Below are positions 48,871 through 58,226 of a stretch of 64,000 bases of DNA, in pieces. How positions within the stretch are numbered: position 1 is the stretch's first letter; each line of letters opens with the position of its first letter. A program made the position numbers and the translations under genes. The notes beneath the pieces are model-generated. The model had not been told where the DNA came from. It did not search any database and worked only from the letters and a program-made list of their open reading frames with translations. The stretch lies in contig NZ_SORO01000001.1 in NCBI RefSeq assembly GCF_004368965.1, positions 1,077,501 through 1,141,500 of the forward strand, written 5' to 3'. This stretch comes from Leptospira meyeri. GTDB taxonomy: Bacteria; Spirochaetota; Leptospiria; Leptospirales; Leptospiraceae.

Positions 48871-50988
48871 ATGACCTCTGCGACAGAAACAAAACGCGAC
48901 CCTAAATTGGAAAGAATCCGTAACATCGGAATTTCCGCACACATTGACTCGGGTAAAACAACCCTTACTGAACGTATTTTATTTTATACGAACAAAATCC
49001 ATGCCATTCACGAAGTTCGTGGAAAAGACGGCGTGGGTGCGACTATGGACAGTATGGACCTCGAAAGAGAAAGAGGGATCACAATCCAATCAGCAGCAAC
49101 TTATGCTACTTGGAAAGACATTACCATCAACATTATTGATACTCCGGGTCACGTTGACTTCACAATCGAAGTAGAACGTTCGCTACGTGTACTTGACTCT
49201 GCGATTATGGTTCTTTGTGGAGTTGCTGGTGTTCAGTCTCAGTCCATCACTGTAGACAGACAAATGAAACGTTATAGCGTTCCTCGTGTTGCCTTTATCA
49301 ACAAACTAGACCGTACCGGTGCTAACCCTTGGAGAGTGATCGAACAACTTCGTGAAAAACTCCACCTCAATGCTCATGCTGTACAACTTCCTATCGGACT
49401 CGAAAACGATCTCAAAGGGATTGTTGACCTAGTAGAGATGAAAGCATATTATTTCGAAGGTCCAAACGGACAAGATATCAAAATTACAGATATCCCGGAT
49501 GAGTTAAAGGACCAAGCAAACGAAAAACGAGAAGCTCTTCTTGATGCGGTTTCTCTTTTCAGCGATGAACTCACTGAAGAAATGTTAGAAGGTGCGCCTT
49601 CAGAAGCAAGAATCAGAGAAGCGATTCGCCGTGGTGTTCTTGCTCTTAAATTTGTTCCAGTATTTATGGGTTCTGCCTTTAAAAACAAAGGTGTTCAAAG
49701 ACTTCTAGACGGAGTTGCTGATTACCTTGCATCTCCTTATGATGTTGAGAACAAAGCAAAAGAAATCGGTAACGAAGAAAACGAATTCAATTTAGAATCA
49801 GATCCAGAGAAACCACTCGTTTGTCTCGCATTCAAACTAGAAGACGGTCGTTACGGTCAGTTAACTTATGTTCGTGTTTACCAAGGTAGACTCGAAAAAG
49901 GGATGACGATCTACAACTCTTCTAACAACAAACGCCATAACATTGGACGTCTTGTTCGTATGCACTCAAACGATATGGAAGATATCACAAAAGCGGAAGC
50001 GGGAGATATCGTAGCTCTATTCGGTATCGATTGTGCTTCTGGGGATACATTCACTGACGGAAAAGCAAAAGTGACTATGGAGTCCATGTTTGTTCCAAAC
50101 CCGGTGATTTCTCTTACCATTGAATGTAAAGAATCAAAACAACTTCCAAACCTTGCAAAGGCTCTCAACCGTTTTACAAAGGAAGATCCTACCTTCCAAA
50201 CAGAAATCGATAAAGAGTCAGGTCAAACCATCATCAAAGGTATGGGAGAACTCCACCTCGAAGTTTACATCGAAAGGATGAAACGTGAGTATGGTGTGGA
50301 TCTTGTCACTGGTGCACCACAAGTTGCTTACCGTGAAACCATCACAAAATCTGCAGAATTTGATTACACTCATAAAAAACAAACGGGTGGTCAAGGTCAG
50401 TTCTCGCGTGTGGCAGGTTACATCGAACCAATCCCACAAGAAGAAGGAAAAGATTACGAGTTCGTAGATAAAATCGTCGGTGGTTCCATCCCACGCGAAT
50501 ACATCGGATCTTGTGATAAAGGTTTCCGTTCTTGTTTAGAAAGAGGATCTCTTATTGGATTCCCTATCATTGGGGTTCGTTGTGTGATCAATGACGGTGC
50601 TTACCATGATGTGGATTCATCCGATATGGCTTTCCAAATTGGAGCTCGTTACGGATTCCGCCAAGGATTCGGAAAAGCAGCTCCGATCATTCTCGAACCA
50701 ATCATGAGAGTGGAAGTAGAAGGTCCTACTGAATTCCAAGGAGCGATCCTTGCGTCTGTCAACCAAAGACGTGGAATGATCTTAAACACAACTGAAGAAA
50801 ACGGTTATGCTAAAATTGAAGCAGAAGTCCCTCTTGCTGATATGTTTGGATATTCTACAGTTCTTCGTTCTTCTACCCAAGGAAAAGCAGAGTTTGCTAT
50901 GGAATTTTCCAAGTATGCTCCTGTTCCAAGAAACGTAGCGGACGAGCTTATGAAAAAATACAAGGTCAACAACAAAGAAGAAGAATAA
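48871..50988 (+). CDS. fusA: Elongation factor G
   Basis: Translocation GTPase of 705 residues. G1 is [17 protein letters not shown] (about 21-37), the switch/G2 region has [14 protein letters not shown]3 is DTPGHVDFT and G4 is NKLDRTGAN. Domains II-V continue to [32 protein letters not shown]. Length and motifs match a primary EF-G. No str-operon genes (rpsL, rpsG, tuf) flank it here, so it is a single-gene unit with its own promoter and terminator. Confidence 0.97.
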   Translation: MTSATETKRDPKLERIRNIGISAHIDSGKTTLTERILFYTNKIHAIHEVRGKDGVGATMDSMDLERERGITIQSAATYATWKDITINIIDTPGHVDFTIEVERSLRVLDSAIMVLCGVAGVQSQSITVDRQMKRYSVPRVAFINKLDRTGANPWRVIEQLREKLHLNAHAVQLPIGLENDLKGIVDLVEMKAYYFEGPNGQDIKITDIPDELKDQANEKREALLDAVSLFSDELTEEMLEGAPSEARIREAIRRGVLALKFVPVFMGSAFKNKGVQRLLDGVADYLASPYDVENKAKEIGNEENEFNLESDPEKPLVCLAFKLEDGRYGQLTYVRVYQGRLEKGMTIYNSSNNKRHNIGRLVRMHSNDMEDITKAEAGDIVALFGIDCASGDTFTDGKAKVTMESMFVPNPVISLTIECKESKQLPNLAKALNRFTKEDPTFQTEIDKESGQTIIKGMGELHLEVYIERMKREYGVDLVTGAPQVAYRETITKSAEFDYTHKKQTGGQGQFSRVAGYIEPIPQEEGKDYEFVDKIVGGSIPREYIGSCDKGFRSCLERGSLIGFPIIGVRCVINDGAYHDVDSSDMAFQIGARYGFRQGFGKAAPIILEPIMRVEVEGPTEFQGAILASVNQRRGMILNTTEENGYAKIEAEVPLADMFGYSTVLRSSTQGKAEFAMEFSKYAPVPRNVADELMKKYKVNNKEEE

Positions 50989-51015
50989 ACCCTTCTCCCT
51001 TTGGTTTGATTTTGG

Positions 51016-51041
51016 AAAAGGCGGGGGAACCCGCCTTTTTT
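51016..51041 (+). terminator. Intrinsic terminator of fusA
   Basis: GGCGGG and CCCGCC pair around a GGAA tetraloop and are followed by TTTTTT. AAAA upstream extends the stem. It begins 28 bases after the fusA stop. Confidence 0.93.
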
Positions 51042-51090
51042 ATTGCCCTCTCTCCCTGCGACCTGTCGATACATTTAGAAGGGTTACCGG

Positions 51091-51729
51091 ATGCGAAATC
51101 TTCGATACTTTCTATTTTTTTTGGGCATCGTTCTTGTATCTCCTGCTTCTTCCAAACAAAGCCCAAAACCAGAGCCAACTTCTAATTACCGTGTGACCAA
51201 AGGGGATTCCTGGTTTGGAATCGCCCGAAAATTCAAAGTTTCTGCCGAAACCTTAGCCAAGTTAAATGGTCGTACCACAAGTGAAAATCTTTATGAAAAA
51301 GAACTCCTTAGGATTCCCAAAGGGAATGAAAAGGTTTCTGTTTCTCCCGAGTCTCTCATCAAAGAAAAACCCTCTTATCCTTTGGAGAGGAAAGAAAGAG
51401 TGGTAAAAAAGTTTTCGGAACTAACCTACGACCCTCACAATGGAATCCAATTCCAAAGAGGTATCTCATCTCTTGTACGTGCGAGTCTGCCCGGAAAAGT
51501 GGTACATGTCGATTATATGGATGGGTATGAAAACTTTGTGATCTTAGAACACTCAAATGGACTCTATTCAGTTTATGGAAACTTAGAACGAATCCAAGTT
51601 ACAGAAGGACAACAAGTAAAATCAAAAGATAGGTTGGGAATCTTAGCAAAAGACAAAGGCCTGTATTTCCAGGTGAACAAACAAAAACAAAGTTTAAATC
51701 CCGAACGAATTTTGGAGGGAGGAATTTAA
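51091..51729 (+). CDS. LysM plus degenerate M23 (LytM-like) exported protein
   Basis: Protein of 212 residues with a signal peptide (YFLFFLGIVLVSPASS). A LysM domain follows: YRVTKGDSWFGIARKFKVSAETLAKLNGRTTSENLYEKELLRIPKG (about 32-78). The C-terminal part aligns with M23/LytM peptidases (GIQFQRG, VILEHSNGLYSVYGNLERIQVTEGQQVKSKDRLGILAKDKGLYFQVNK), but the metal ligands are lost: no HxxxD, and the final HxH is replaced by LYF. It is therefore probably a non-catalytic activator or binder of amidases, like EnvC/NlpD. The stop shares a base with the amidohydrolase start. Confidence 0.85.
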   Translation: MRNLRYFLFFLGIVLVSPASSKQSPKPEPTSNYRVTKGDSWFGIARKFKVSAETLAKLNGRTTSENLYEKELLRIPKGNEKVSVSPESLIKEKPSYPLERKERVVKKFSELTYDPHNGIQFQRGISSLVRASLPGKVVHVDYMDGYENFVILEHSNGLYSVYGNLERIQVTEGQQVKSKDRLGILAKDKGLYFQVNKQKQSLNPERILEGGI

Positions 51730-52958
51730 TGGCGTATTCAATCCTCTTCCAATCAGGTTCAGTTTATCGGAATGGAAAATTAGAAACAAACGATCTCCTT
51801 GTGGAGGGAGAAAAAATTTCGCAAATTGATAGCAACCTGCCACCAAACAATGGTTCTGTAACCATTCCGCTAAAAGGAAAAAAAGTTTATCCAGGTTTTG
51901 TCAATTCCCATGACCATCTCCTCGCTAGTTATCTTCCCAAAGTAGGTGGGAATGAAAAACACCAGTCCTGGTTGTCCTATGATAATTTGTATAAAAGTTC
52001 CGGGGTCTTTGCGGAACGACAACAAATAGATCCTGAAATTTTATACTACCTTGGTGCTTATAAAAATCTTTTTGCTGGTGTCACAACTGTTTTTGATCAT
52101 ATCCCCCATCATGTTCAAAATCCATTCCGAGGAATTCTTCCAGTAAAACTCATCTCCGATTACACATTAGCCCATTCCATTGGAAATTATAGTTTGGGTT
52201 GGGGAGAAGGCCCAGCTTTAGAATATAGGATGGCAGAACATGCAGGGCTTCCTTTTGTCACCCATCTTGCTGAAGGATTAGATGATGATTCCAAACAATC
52301 CCTTCGTCTTTTAGAAAAAATGGACGCACTTGGCGGACATTCTGTACTCGTACACTGTTTGCCGTTTGGACCGAAAGAAGTGGAAAAAATTCTAGAAAAA
52401 GGTGCCTCAGTTGTTTGGTGTCCGACATCTAACCTCCATATCTTTGGAAAAACAACAAATATTAAACTCTTTTTAGACATGGGAGTTAATGTTTGTTTGG
52501 GGACAGATTATTCACCAAGTGGAGCTGTAAATCTTTTAGAAGAATTAAAAACAGCAAAATCTATATACTTCGGATTGTACGGAGAAGAATTAGCCGAAAC
52601 TACATTATTAAAAATGGTCACGGAAAACCCAAGGAAAGCATTTAGATTAGGAAATCCTGATGCACTGATGCCAGGCCTTTCTGCCGATTTACTCATAATA
52701 AACGATGATAAAAAAGCAAGCGAGGTCAATCTGTCAGAACTATCTTTCCAACAGATCGATTTAGTTGTGGTGGATGGATATCCAATTTATGGTTCAGAAG
52801 AATACCGATCTCTCTTTTTACATTTTGGTTTGGAAACGGAAGAATTATCCTTTGGTGGTAAATTGAAATTGGTTGCTGGTTCTCCAAAAAAACTCTTGAA
52901 ACAAGTTTCTGACAGTGTCGGTTATAAAAAGAGTTTGGCTTTTTTACCTAATTTTTGA
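51729..52958 (+). CDS. Amidohydrolase family protein (TIM-barrel, substrate unknown)
   Basis: Protein of 409 residues. VYPGFVNSHDHL (about 57-68) supplies the N-terminal HxH metal pair. THLAEG, VLVHC and CLGTDYSPSGAVNLLEEL are the further histidine and aspartate ligand positions of the amidohydrolase superfamily. ADLLIINDDKK and a C-terminal beta part fit the composite domain. The class is broad (nucleobase and adenosine deaminases, chlorohydrolase-like, imidazolonepropionase and others), so the substrate is unassigned. Its ATG shares a base with the LysM gene stop. Confidence 0.83.
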   Translation: MAYSILFQSGSVYRNGKLETNDLLVEGEKISQIDSNLPPNNGSVTIPLKGKKVYPGFVNSHDHLLASYLPKVGGNEKHQSWLSYDNLYKSSGVFAERQQIDPEILYYLGAYKNLFAGVTTVFDHIPHHVQNPFRGILPVKLISDYTLAHSIGNYSLGWGEGPALEYRMAEHAGLPFVTHLAEGLDDDSKQSLRLLEKMDALGGHSVLVHCLPFGPKEVEKILEKGASVVWCPTSNLHIFGKTTNIKLFLDMGVNVCLGTDYSPSGAVNLLEELKTAKSIYFGLYGEELAETTLLKMVTENPRKAFRLGNPDALMPGLSADLLIINDDKKASEVNLSELSFQQIDLVVVDGYPIYGSEEYRSLFLHFGLETEELSFGGKLKLVAGSPKKLLKQVSDSVGYKKSLAFLPNF

Positions 52959-52983
52959 AAATGAAGCGCAAGCGAGGCATGAG

Positions 52984-54036
52984 TTGTCAGGTCCCATAGT
53001 ACGTAATTACAAAGGAGGTTCCATCGTCTACTTCGAGAAAGACAAGGCGGAGGATATCTTTGTACTACAAAAAGGTCGTGTTGTACTAACTTACACGAAT
53101 ATCAACGGTGTGGAACTGAAAGAGGATGTAAAACTCGGTGAGTTTTTCGGAGTTAAGAGTGCCATCGGTCGTTATCCTAGGGAAGAAACGGCACAAGTCA
53201 TTGGAGCCGCTACAGTTCTTGTCTTCAAAGTCCCCGAATTCGAGAAATTTGTCTCAGACAAAACACATCTCATCATCAAAATGCTGAAAGTGTTCTCGAG
53301 CCAACTCCGCCAGGTCCACCGCCAGGTTAGGGAAATCCTCGGACAAGGGGAAGCCAAGAACCCGGCTTTTGAACTGATGAACGTTGCGGAAGTTTTTTAT
53401 AAAAATGGGAACTTTGAACACGCAGCATATGCTTTCGAAAAATACTTACAACATTATCCGGACGGAATGTACGTAGATCGAGCCAGACAACTTGTCGATT
53501 TAGCTCGTAAAAAAACTCCTTTTCCTCTCACCATACAAGAGTTAGTTTACAAACCTGAACCAGGTGCCCAGGCAGGCAAACTTCAGGAAATGTTAAAAAC
53601 GATGGCAGTCCCATCCCAAAACTCTAATTCTAGTATCGATCCCAATTCTATTCTCTCTCAATACGATAAAGCTTCTACTCTTATGAATGCCGGGAAGTAT
53701 GCAGAATCGATCGACCTATTCAAAACCGTATCAGAGAGGACGGATTCTGTTACCCAAGAAGAAGAACAGTTTGTCGAAAATTCTTTATTTTATATGGGTA
53801 AGTCTAGTTTCAAAGCCAAGGATTATCCTGGAGCCATCGCTCATTTTTCTAATTTTATAAAAAAATATCCCAAAGGTCTTTTGTTAAAAGAAAACCTTTA
53901 CCACCTAGCGCTTGCTACAGAGGCTTCAGGGGAAAAAGAAAAAGCCAAACAGTTATTCCAAAAGGTAACTCAAATGCCACCATTGGATGATAGTATCTCT
54001 GAAGATGCTAAATCCAAACTCAAAGGAGGCAAATAG
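52984..54036 (+). CDS. Cyclic-nucleotide-binding domain protein with TPR-like C-terminus
   Basis: Cytoplasmic protein of 350 residues with no apparent HTH. An N-terminal cNMP-binding fold ([51 protein letters not shown]) has a non-standard phosphate-binding cassette. The C-terminal half (about 240-345) contains TPR-like helices ([48 protein letters not shown]). TTG 52984 is chosen because GAGG lies 6 bases upstream and it starts after the amidohydrolase. The frame runs open to 52915. The stop shares a base with the next GTG start. Confidence 0.8.
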   Translation: MSGPIVRNYKGGSIVYFEKDKAEDIFVLQKGRVVLTYTNINGVELKEDVKLGEFFGVKSAIGRYPREETAQVIGAATVLVFKVPEFEKFVSDKTHLIIKMLKVFSSQLRQVHRQVREILGQGEAKNPAFELMNVAEVFYKNGNFEHAAYAFEKYLQHYPDGMYVDRARQLVDLARKKTPFPLTIQELVYKPEPGAQAGKLQEMLKTMAVPSQNSNSSIDPNSILSQYDKASTLMNAGKYAESIDLFKTVSERTDSVTQEEEQFVENSLFYMGKSSFKAKDYPGAIAHFSNFIKKYPKGLLLKENLYHLALATEASGEKEKAKQLFQKVTQMPPLDDSISEDAKSKLKGGK

Positions 54037-54680
54037 TGAACGACCAAATGTTAGAAGCCATGTTTGGTAAATTTGGAAAGGTATTCCAACCCAATGAAGT
54101 ATTGTTTTGCGAGTATGAACCGGGAAACGACTTTTACCTCATCAAAGAAGGGAAAGTCAAAATCACAAAAACCATTGGAACCAGTATCAAAACCTTGGAT
54201 GTTTTGGAAGCTGGGGATATCTTGGGAGAGATGGCAATTTTAGAAGAACAACCTCGTTCTGCCACTGCCATTGCTGTAACAGAAGTGAAAGCCCTCAACT
54301 TCAACCGTGCCAATTTCGAAATGTTAATGACTAAAAACCCGGCACTGGCGATGAAACTCCTTCACATTTTTTCCTTTCGGATTTATGATCAAAAACGACG
54401 CCTCATGATCCTACTTATGGATGATATCATTGGCAAGGTCTGTGACGTATTTGTGATGTTATACGAAAAACAGTATAACAATGATGTATACAATGAAATT
54501 ATCCTTTCTGCCACTGTGGATGACATTGCCAATTGGTGTGCCCAACCTGTTGGGGAAGTCCAAAAAGTGCTCATGCAATATGTAAAAACAGGCAAACTAG
54601 ATCTCTATCCGGATAAAATTGTTATTCACAATATCTCCGATTTCCAAAGGATAGTGAATCAGAAACGTAAACCTACGTAA
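54036..54680 (+). CDS. Crp/Fnr-type cyclic-nucleotide-binding transcription regulator
   Basis: Protein of 214 residues starting at GTG (TAGTG overlap with the upstream stop). The cNMP-binding domain includes [23 protein letters not shown], and the phosphate-binding cassette [17 protein letters not shown] is canonical. The C-terminal region (about 155-214, [41 protein letters not shown]) looks like a winged helix-turn-helix of the Crp type. Ligand and targets are unknown. It forms a coupled pair with the preceding CNB-TPR protein, and tRNA-Arg follows after 2 bases. Confidence 0.85.
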   Translation: MNDQMLEAMFGKFGKVFQPNEVLFCEYEPGNDFYLIKEGKVKITKTIGTSIKTLDVLEAGDILGEMAILEEQPRSATAIAVTEVKALNFNRANFEMLMTKNPALAMKLLHIFSFRIYDQKRRLMILLMDDIIGKVCDVFVMLYEKQYNNDVYNEIILSATVDDIANWCAQPVGEVQKVLMQYVKTGKLDLYPDKIVIHNISDFQRIVNQKRKPT

Positions 54681-54682
54681 AA

Positions 54683-54755
54683 GCTCCCATAGCTCAGGTG
54701 GATAGAGCACTAGTTTCCTAAACTGGGGACACAGGTTCGAATCCTGTTGGGGGCA
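54683..54755 (+). tRNA. tRNA-Arg (anticodon CCU)
   Basis: Cloverleaf: acceptor GCTCCCA pairs with TGGGGGC (one G-U pair), D-stem GCTC/GAGC, anticodon stem CTAGT/ACTGG around loop TTCCTAA (anticodon CCT at 34-36), 4-base variable region, T-arm ACAGG-TTCGAAT-CCTGT, discriminator A. CCA is not encoded. It reads AGG codons. It lies 2 bases after the Crp-like stop and 6 bases before the prmC start. Confidence 0.95.
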
Positions 54756-54761
54756 AAAGAT

Positions 54762-55643
54762 ATGGCGGAAGAACCCGGAACTCTACTTTATTATTTAAAA
54801 CGGTCTACAGAATTTCTAGAGAAAAAGGAAATTCCAAACCCTCGTGTAGATGCAGAATGGATTCTTTCTGATCTCTTAAATCTCCCTCGCATCAAACTCT
54901 ATTCTCAATTTGAGATGCCTCTCGGGCAAAAGGAAATCGACCTGTATCGGGAACGAATTGTAGAGAGAAGCAAAAGAAAACCTGTCGCATACATCACGGG
55001 GAAAAAAGGATTTCATAAATTTGAGTATTTTGTAACGGATGATGTCCTGATCCCAAGACCGGAAACAGAAGAACTTGTGGACTACCTTTGGAAAAGAAAA
55101 GAAGAACTATCTTTCGTCGAACCAAATGAAATTCAAATTTGGGATCTTTGTTCAGGGAGTGGGTGTATTGGCCTTAGCCTAACACAGCTTTTACCATCGA
55201 GTGTTGTGACCCTCTCTGACTTATCTGAAAAAGCAATCGATGTGAGCCGCCGGAATGCAGAAAAATACAACCTAACAGAAAAAACTAATTTTTATGTTTC
55301 TGATTTAGACTCATCTCTTCCTAAAGAATTACAATTTGATTTGATTGTTTCAAACCCTCCATATATCCCAGAATCAGAAAAACCGGAAATTATGCCCGAT
55401 GTACTCGACTATGAACCTCATATGGCCTTATTCGTTTCAGACTTCCATTTATTTCACAAACAATTGTTAGATTCTATTTTTGGACGATTGAAACCAGGTG
55501 GAAAGTTGATGTTAGAAACCCATCCACTGTATAGCAAGGATTTAGAAAAAATGGCAAAAACAATTGGTTTTGTAGATACAAAAATCATACTAGACAGTTC
55601 GAATAAAGAGCGGTTTCTTTTTGCTAAAAAAACTTTAGAATGA
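54762..55643 (+). CDS. prmC: Peptide chain release factor N5-glutamine methyltransferase PrmC
   Basis: Methylates the GGQ glutamine of release factors RF1 and RF2. The 293-residue protein has the N-terminal helical domain (NPRVDAEWILSDLLNLPR), KPVAYITGKKGFHKFEYFV, LIPRPETEELVD, a SAM-binding WDLCSGSGCIGLSL segment and the NPPYIP catalytic motif. ATG 54762 starts just after tRNA-Arg. A TTG start at 54747 would overlap the tRNA. The stop is 6 bp from the convergent MarR stop and lies in a near-perfect palindrome (55636-55652). Confidence 0.93.
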   Translation: MAEEPGTLLYYLKRSTEFLEKKEIPNPRVDAEWILSDLLNLPRIKLYSQFEMPLGQKEIDLYRERIVERSKRKPVAYITGKKGFHKFEYFVTDDVLIPRPETEELVDYLWKRKEELSFVEPNEIQIWDLCSGSGCIGLSLTQLLPSSVVTLSDLSEKAIDVSRRNAEKYNLTEKTNFYVSDLDSSLPKELQFDLIVSNPPYIPESEKPEIMPDVLDYEPHMALFVSDFHLFHKQLLDSIFGRLKPGGKLMLETHPLYSKDLEKMAKTIGFVDTKIILDSSNKERFLFAKKTLE

Positions 55644-55649
55644 ATCATT

Positions 55650-56105
55650 CTATTTGTTTTCTGGGTTTGCGAATTGAACTGACGATTGGATTTTAAAAAG
55701 AAGTAAATACAATTCCTTTTCCTCTTTCTCTAAGAGATCCTTACGAAATACCTGATCGGCAGAACGAACAATCGGAATCCCTTTCCTCCAAATTTCTTTC
55801 CCTTTTTTGGTGAAACGTAAATGATACTGACGTTTATCCGTATCCAAAACAACTCGTTTTACCCACGATTTTTTGACCCAACCATCGACAAGCCTAGATA
55901 TTGTGGTTTTGTCTCTGACAAGACGTTTGCTCAATTCTTTTTGATTTAGGTTTTCTGAATCGACCAAAGGAAGGAGTGACATCCATTCTTCAAAGCGCAT
56001 CCCAATTCTTTTTTTGATAAATTCATCCGATAGAAACCTCCTCATCAAAAGCAAAGTTTCGCTCATATAAATCCCGAGATAATTTGAGAGGTTTTCCCCT
56101 TTCAC
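55650..56105 (-). CDS. MarR-family transcriptional regulator
   Basis: Protein of 151 residues. ENLNQKELSKRLVRDKTTISRLVDGWVKKSWVKRVVLDTDKRQYHLRFTKKGKEIW (about 51-107) is the MarR winged helix-turn-helix with the DKR wing. An MSETLLLMRRF-type helix lies N-terminal and LLEKEEKELYLLLFKI C-terminal, as in MarR dimers. It is divergent from the alpha/beta hydrolase, with three tandem 21-bp operators between them (56147-56209). Autorepression plus control of the hydrolase is the natural reading. Confidence 0.9.
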   Translation of the reverse strand: MKGENLSNYLGIYMSETLLLMRRFLSDEFIKKRIGMRFEEWMSLLPLVDSENLNQKELSKRLVRDKTTISRLVDGWVKKSWVKRVVLDTDKRQYHLRFTKKGKEIWRKGIPIVRSADQVFRKDLLEKEEKELYLLLFKIQSSVQFANPENK

Positions 56106-56146
56106 GATTCTAGTCCAAATTTTATTTAAAAACTGACAAGTCTTTT

Positions 56147-56209
56147 ATAGTTGCAATTTACAACCATATAGTTGCAATTTACAACCATATAGTTGCATAA
56201 TGCAACTAT
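56147..56209 (+). promoter_or_regulatory. Three tandem 21-bp operators for the MarR regulator
   Basis: Two identical 21-bp copies (56147-56167, 56168-56188) are followed by a third (56189-56209). Each starts ATAGTTGCA. The third is a perfect palindrome, ATAGTTGCA-TAA-TGCAACTAT. The first two end TACAACCAT and so are imperfect palindromes of the same pattern. At 21 bp per copy, about two helical turns, all lie on one face of the DNA. Confidence 0.82.
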
Positions 56210-56255
56210 AATCTAATCACAAAAATAGAAAAAATCCGAAACCTGTGGAAATGTT

Positions 56256-57113
56256 ATGGAATGGAAATATCTAACGATAGAAAGAGAAGGATTTGCCCTC
56301 CAAGTGGCAAAAAACAATACAGATGGCCCTCCCCTATTTTGGATTGGGAGTGCTTTGTATTATCCAAGAGTCATCCCAAGTGAGATGGCCAACCAATACC
56401 AGATCACGGTGGTGGACCAAAGAGGGTTTGCAAAGAGAACCAAAACCTTAAAAGAAACAAAAGATGATTATTCTTTAGAGAAACTACTCGAAGATTTTAG
56501 ATTGATACAAACAGAGTTAAAAATCCCCGCATGTCCCATCATTGGCCACTCTGGACATGGGTATATGGCCCTTGCCTATGCGTCCCAATATCCGGAAAAT
56601 GTCACCAGTCTCATGATGGTTTCAACGGGCCCAAGTCATGGAAGTCCCATGTCTGAGGCAGAAGTTTATTTCGAGAGGGAAGCATCTGACATTCGTAAAG
56701 CCGCCCATTTACAAAACCAAATGCAATTTCAAAAAAATATAGAAAGGACGCCGGAAGATTTTTTCATTCATTACTGTGTGAGTTTGGAAGCCAAAGGCTT
56801 TCATCATATCCCTTTTCCTTCTAGAAAATTTTGGGAAGGAATCCACACAAACAAATTGGCGTTTGATTATCTCTTTGGCGAAGTGTTTCGTGATATTGAT
56901 GTATCAGATTACTTCAAAAAACTTTCCGTTCCAACTTGGATTTGTATGGGAAAAGAAGACTTTCAGGTGGCACCCTATTACACTTGGGATCCCATCTTAA
57001 AAGAATTTCCTCAAATCAAAATGACAGTGATGGAAAAAAGTAGCCACTTACCATTTTTGGAAAGACCGAGGGAATTCTTAAGCAAGTTTCAAAACGCACT
57101 TCTTGACTCTTAG
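56256..57113 (+). CDS. Alpha/beta hydrolase-fold enzyme (prolyl-aminopeptidase/esterase-like)
   Basis: Protein of 285 residues. VVDQRGFAKRTKT resembles the oxyanion region, IIGHSGHGYMALAYASQYPENV contains the nucleophile in GHSGHG (serine about 107), and GKEDFQVAP and KSSHLPFLERPREF give the aspartate and histidine. Substrate is not deducible. The gene faces the MarR regulator across triple operators, so it is likely induced by a small molecule sensed by that regulator. A bidirectional terminator lies downstream. Confidence 0.85.
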   Translation: MEWKYLTIEREGFALQVAKNNTDGPPLFWIGSALYYPRVIPSEMANQYQITVVDQRGFAKRTKTLKETKDDYSLEKLLEDFRLIQTELKIPACPIIGHSGHGYMALAYASQYPENVTSLMMVSTGPSHGSPMSEAEVYFEREASDIRKAAHLQNQMQFQKNIERTPEDFFIHYCVSLEAKGFHHIPFPSRKFWEGIHTNKLAFDYLFGEVFRDIDVSDYFKKLSVPTWICMGKEDFQVAPYYTWDPILKEFPQIKMTVMEKSSHLPFLERPREFLSKFQNALLDS

Positions 57114-57115
57114 GA

Positions 57116-57155
57116 AATAAAAAAGCCCGCTACCCTTAAGGGGTTTGCGAGCTTT
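57116..57155. terminator. Bidirectional intrinsic terminator between the hydrolase and mdh
   Basis: AAAGCCCGC (57122-57130) pairs with GCGAGCTTT (57147-57155, one G-U pair), with an inner ACCC/GGGT hairpin. On the minus strand a T run follows, which makes it a strong terminator for mdh. On the plus strand only TTTCC follows, so it is weaker for the hydrolase gene. Confidence 0.75.
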
Positions 57156-57211
57156 CCTAAAAACAAACATAGCAGTCTTTAAAGAATGAATTCTCTAAAG
57201 ACGAAGGAGTA

Positions 57212-58195
57212 TTAACCTAACATGTCTTTTACTTCGTTTCTTTCTTCTTTCAACTCATTGTGAGTGATATCGAATTTTTCCTTACCAAACGCATTGATTT
57301 CAAGACCAGTAACAATCTCTACTTTTTTTCCATCTGATTTCAGTGGGTATCCGAAGATAAGGCCTTTGTCCACACCATACTCACCGTTAGAGTGACAAGC
57401 GGCACTAAACCAATCACCAGGTTTTGTAGGAGTTACGATGTTATGCACTGTGTCAACGACTGCATTTGCTGCAGAAGCCGCAGATGATGCTCCGCGCGCT
57501 GCAATGATCGCTGCTCCCCGTTTTTGAACGGTAGAGATAAAATCACCTTTCAGCCATTCCTGGTCAGAAATCAAATCTGTGGCTGGTTTTCCTTTGATTT
57601 TTGCATTGTAAAAGTCTGGGTATTGGGTTGCGGAGTGGTTTCCCCAAATCGCTACGTTGGAAACGTCTTTTACAAGAACTCCTGCTTTTTGGGCAAGTTG
57701 TGTTTTTGCACGGTTTTCATCAAGACCAGTCATCGCAAACCATCTGTCAGACGGAACACCTTTTGCATTGTTCATAGCAATAAGAGCATTAGTATTACAT
57801 GGGTTACCAACAACTAAAACTCTTACATCACTTGCCGCATTCTTTTCGATTGCTTTTCCTTGTGTTGTAAAAATTCCACCGTTGATTTTAAGAAGGTCTC
57901 CTCTTTCCATTCCTGCTTTTCTTGGAACGGAACCAACAAGGAGGGCCCAGTTGATGTCACGGAACGCTTCATCGATGTTAGAAGATACAGAAACTTTTTC
58001 CAAAAGAGGAAAAGCGCAGTCGTCCAATTCCATAATGACACCTTTGGCAGCAGGAAGAGCTTGTTCTAGTTCCAACAATTGGAGTTCCACTGCAGTGTCA
58101 GGTCCAAACATTTGTCCTGAAGCGATACGAAATAAGAGTGCATATCCGATTTGTCCGGCAGCACCAGTAACAGCAACTTTTACTTTTTTGCTCAT
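57212..58195 (-). CDS. mdh: Malate dehydrogenase (NAD)
   Basis: TCA-cycle enzyme interconverting malate and oxaloacetate. The 327-residue protein has the nucleotide-binding [57 protein letters not shown] and the catalytic-histidine segment [13 protein letters not shown]. This is the long, cytosolic-like MDH type. AAAGGAAAA precedes the ATG. It follows the DsbA-like gene by 31 bp on the same strand. Confidence 0.95.
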   Translation of the reverse strand: MSKKVKVAVTGAAGQIGYALLFRIASGQMFGPDTAVELQLLELEQALPAAKGVIMELDDCAFPLLEKVSVSSNIDEAFRDINWALLVGSVPRKAGMERGDLLKINGGIFTTQGKAIEKNAASDVRVLVVGNPCNTNALIAMNNAKGVPSDRWFAMTGLDENRAKTQLAQKAGVLVKDVSNVAIWGNHSATQYPDFYNAKIKGKPATDLISDQEWLKGDFISTVQKRGAAIIAARGASSAASAANAVVDTVHNIVTPTKPGDWFSAACHSNGEYGVDKGLIFGYPLKSDGKKVEIVTGLEINAFGKEKFDITHNELKEERNEVKDMLG

Positions 58196-58226
58196 ATAAA
58201 TTTTCCTTTAATTTTATAATTTATGA

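Noticed and set aside
55636..55652. Palindrome TAGAATGA-a-TCATTCTA as a terminator
   Set aside because: The one-base loop and lack of a T run on either strand make a terminator unlikely. It covers the two convergent stop codons and may be chance.
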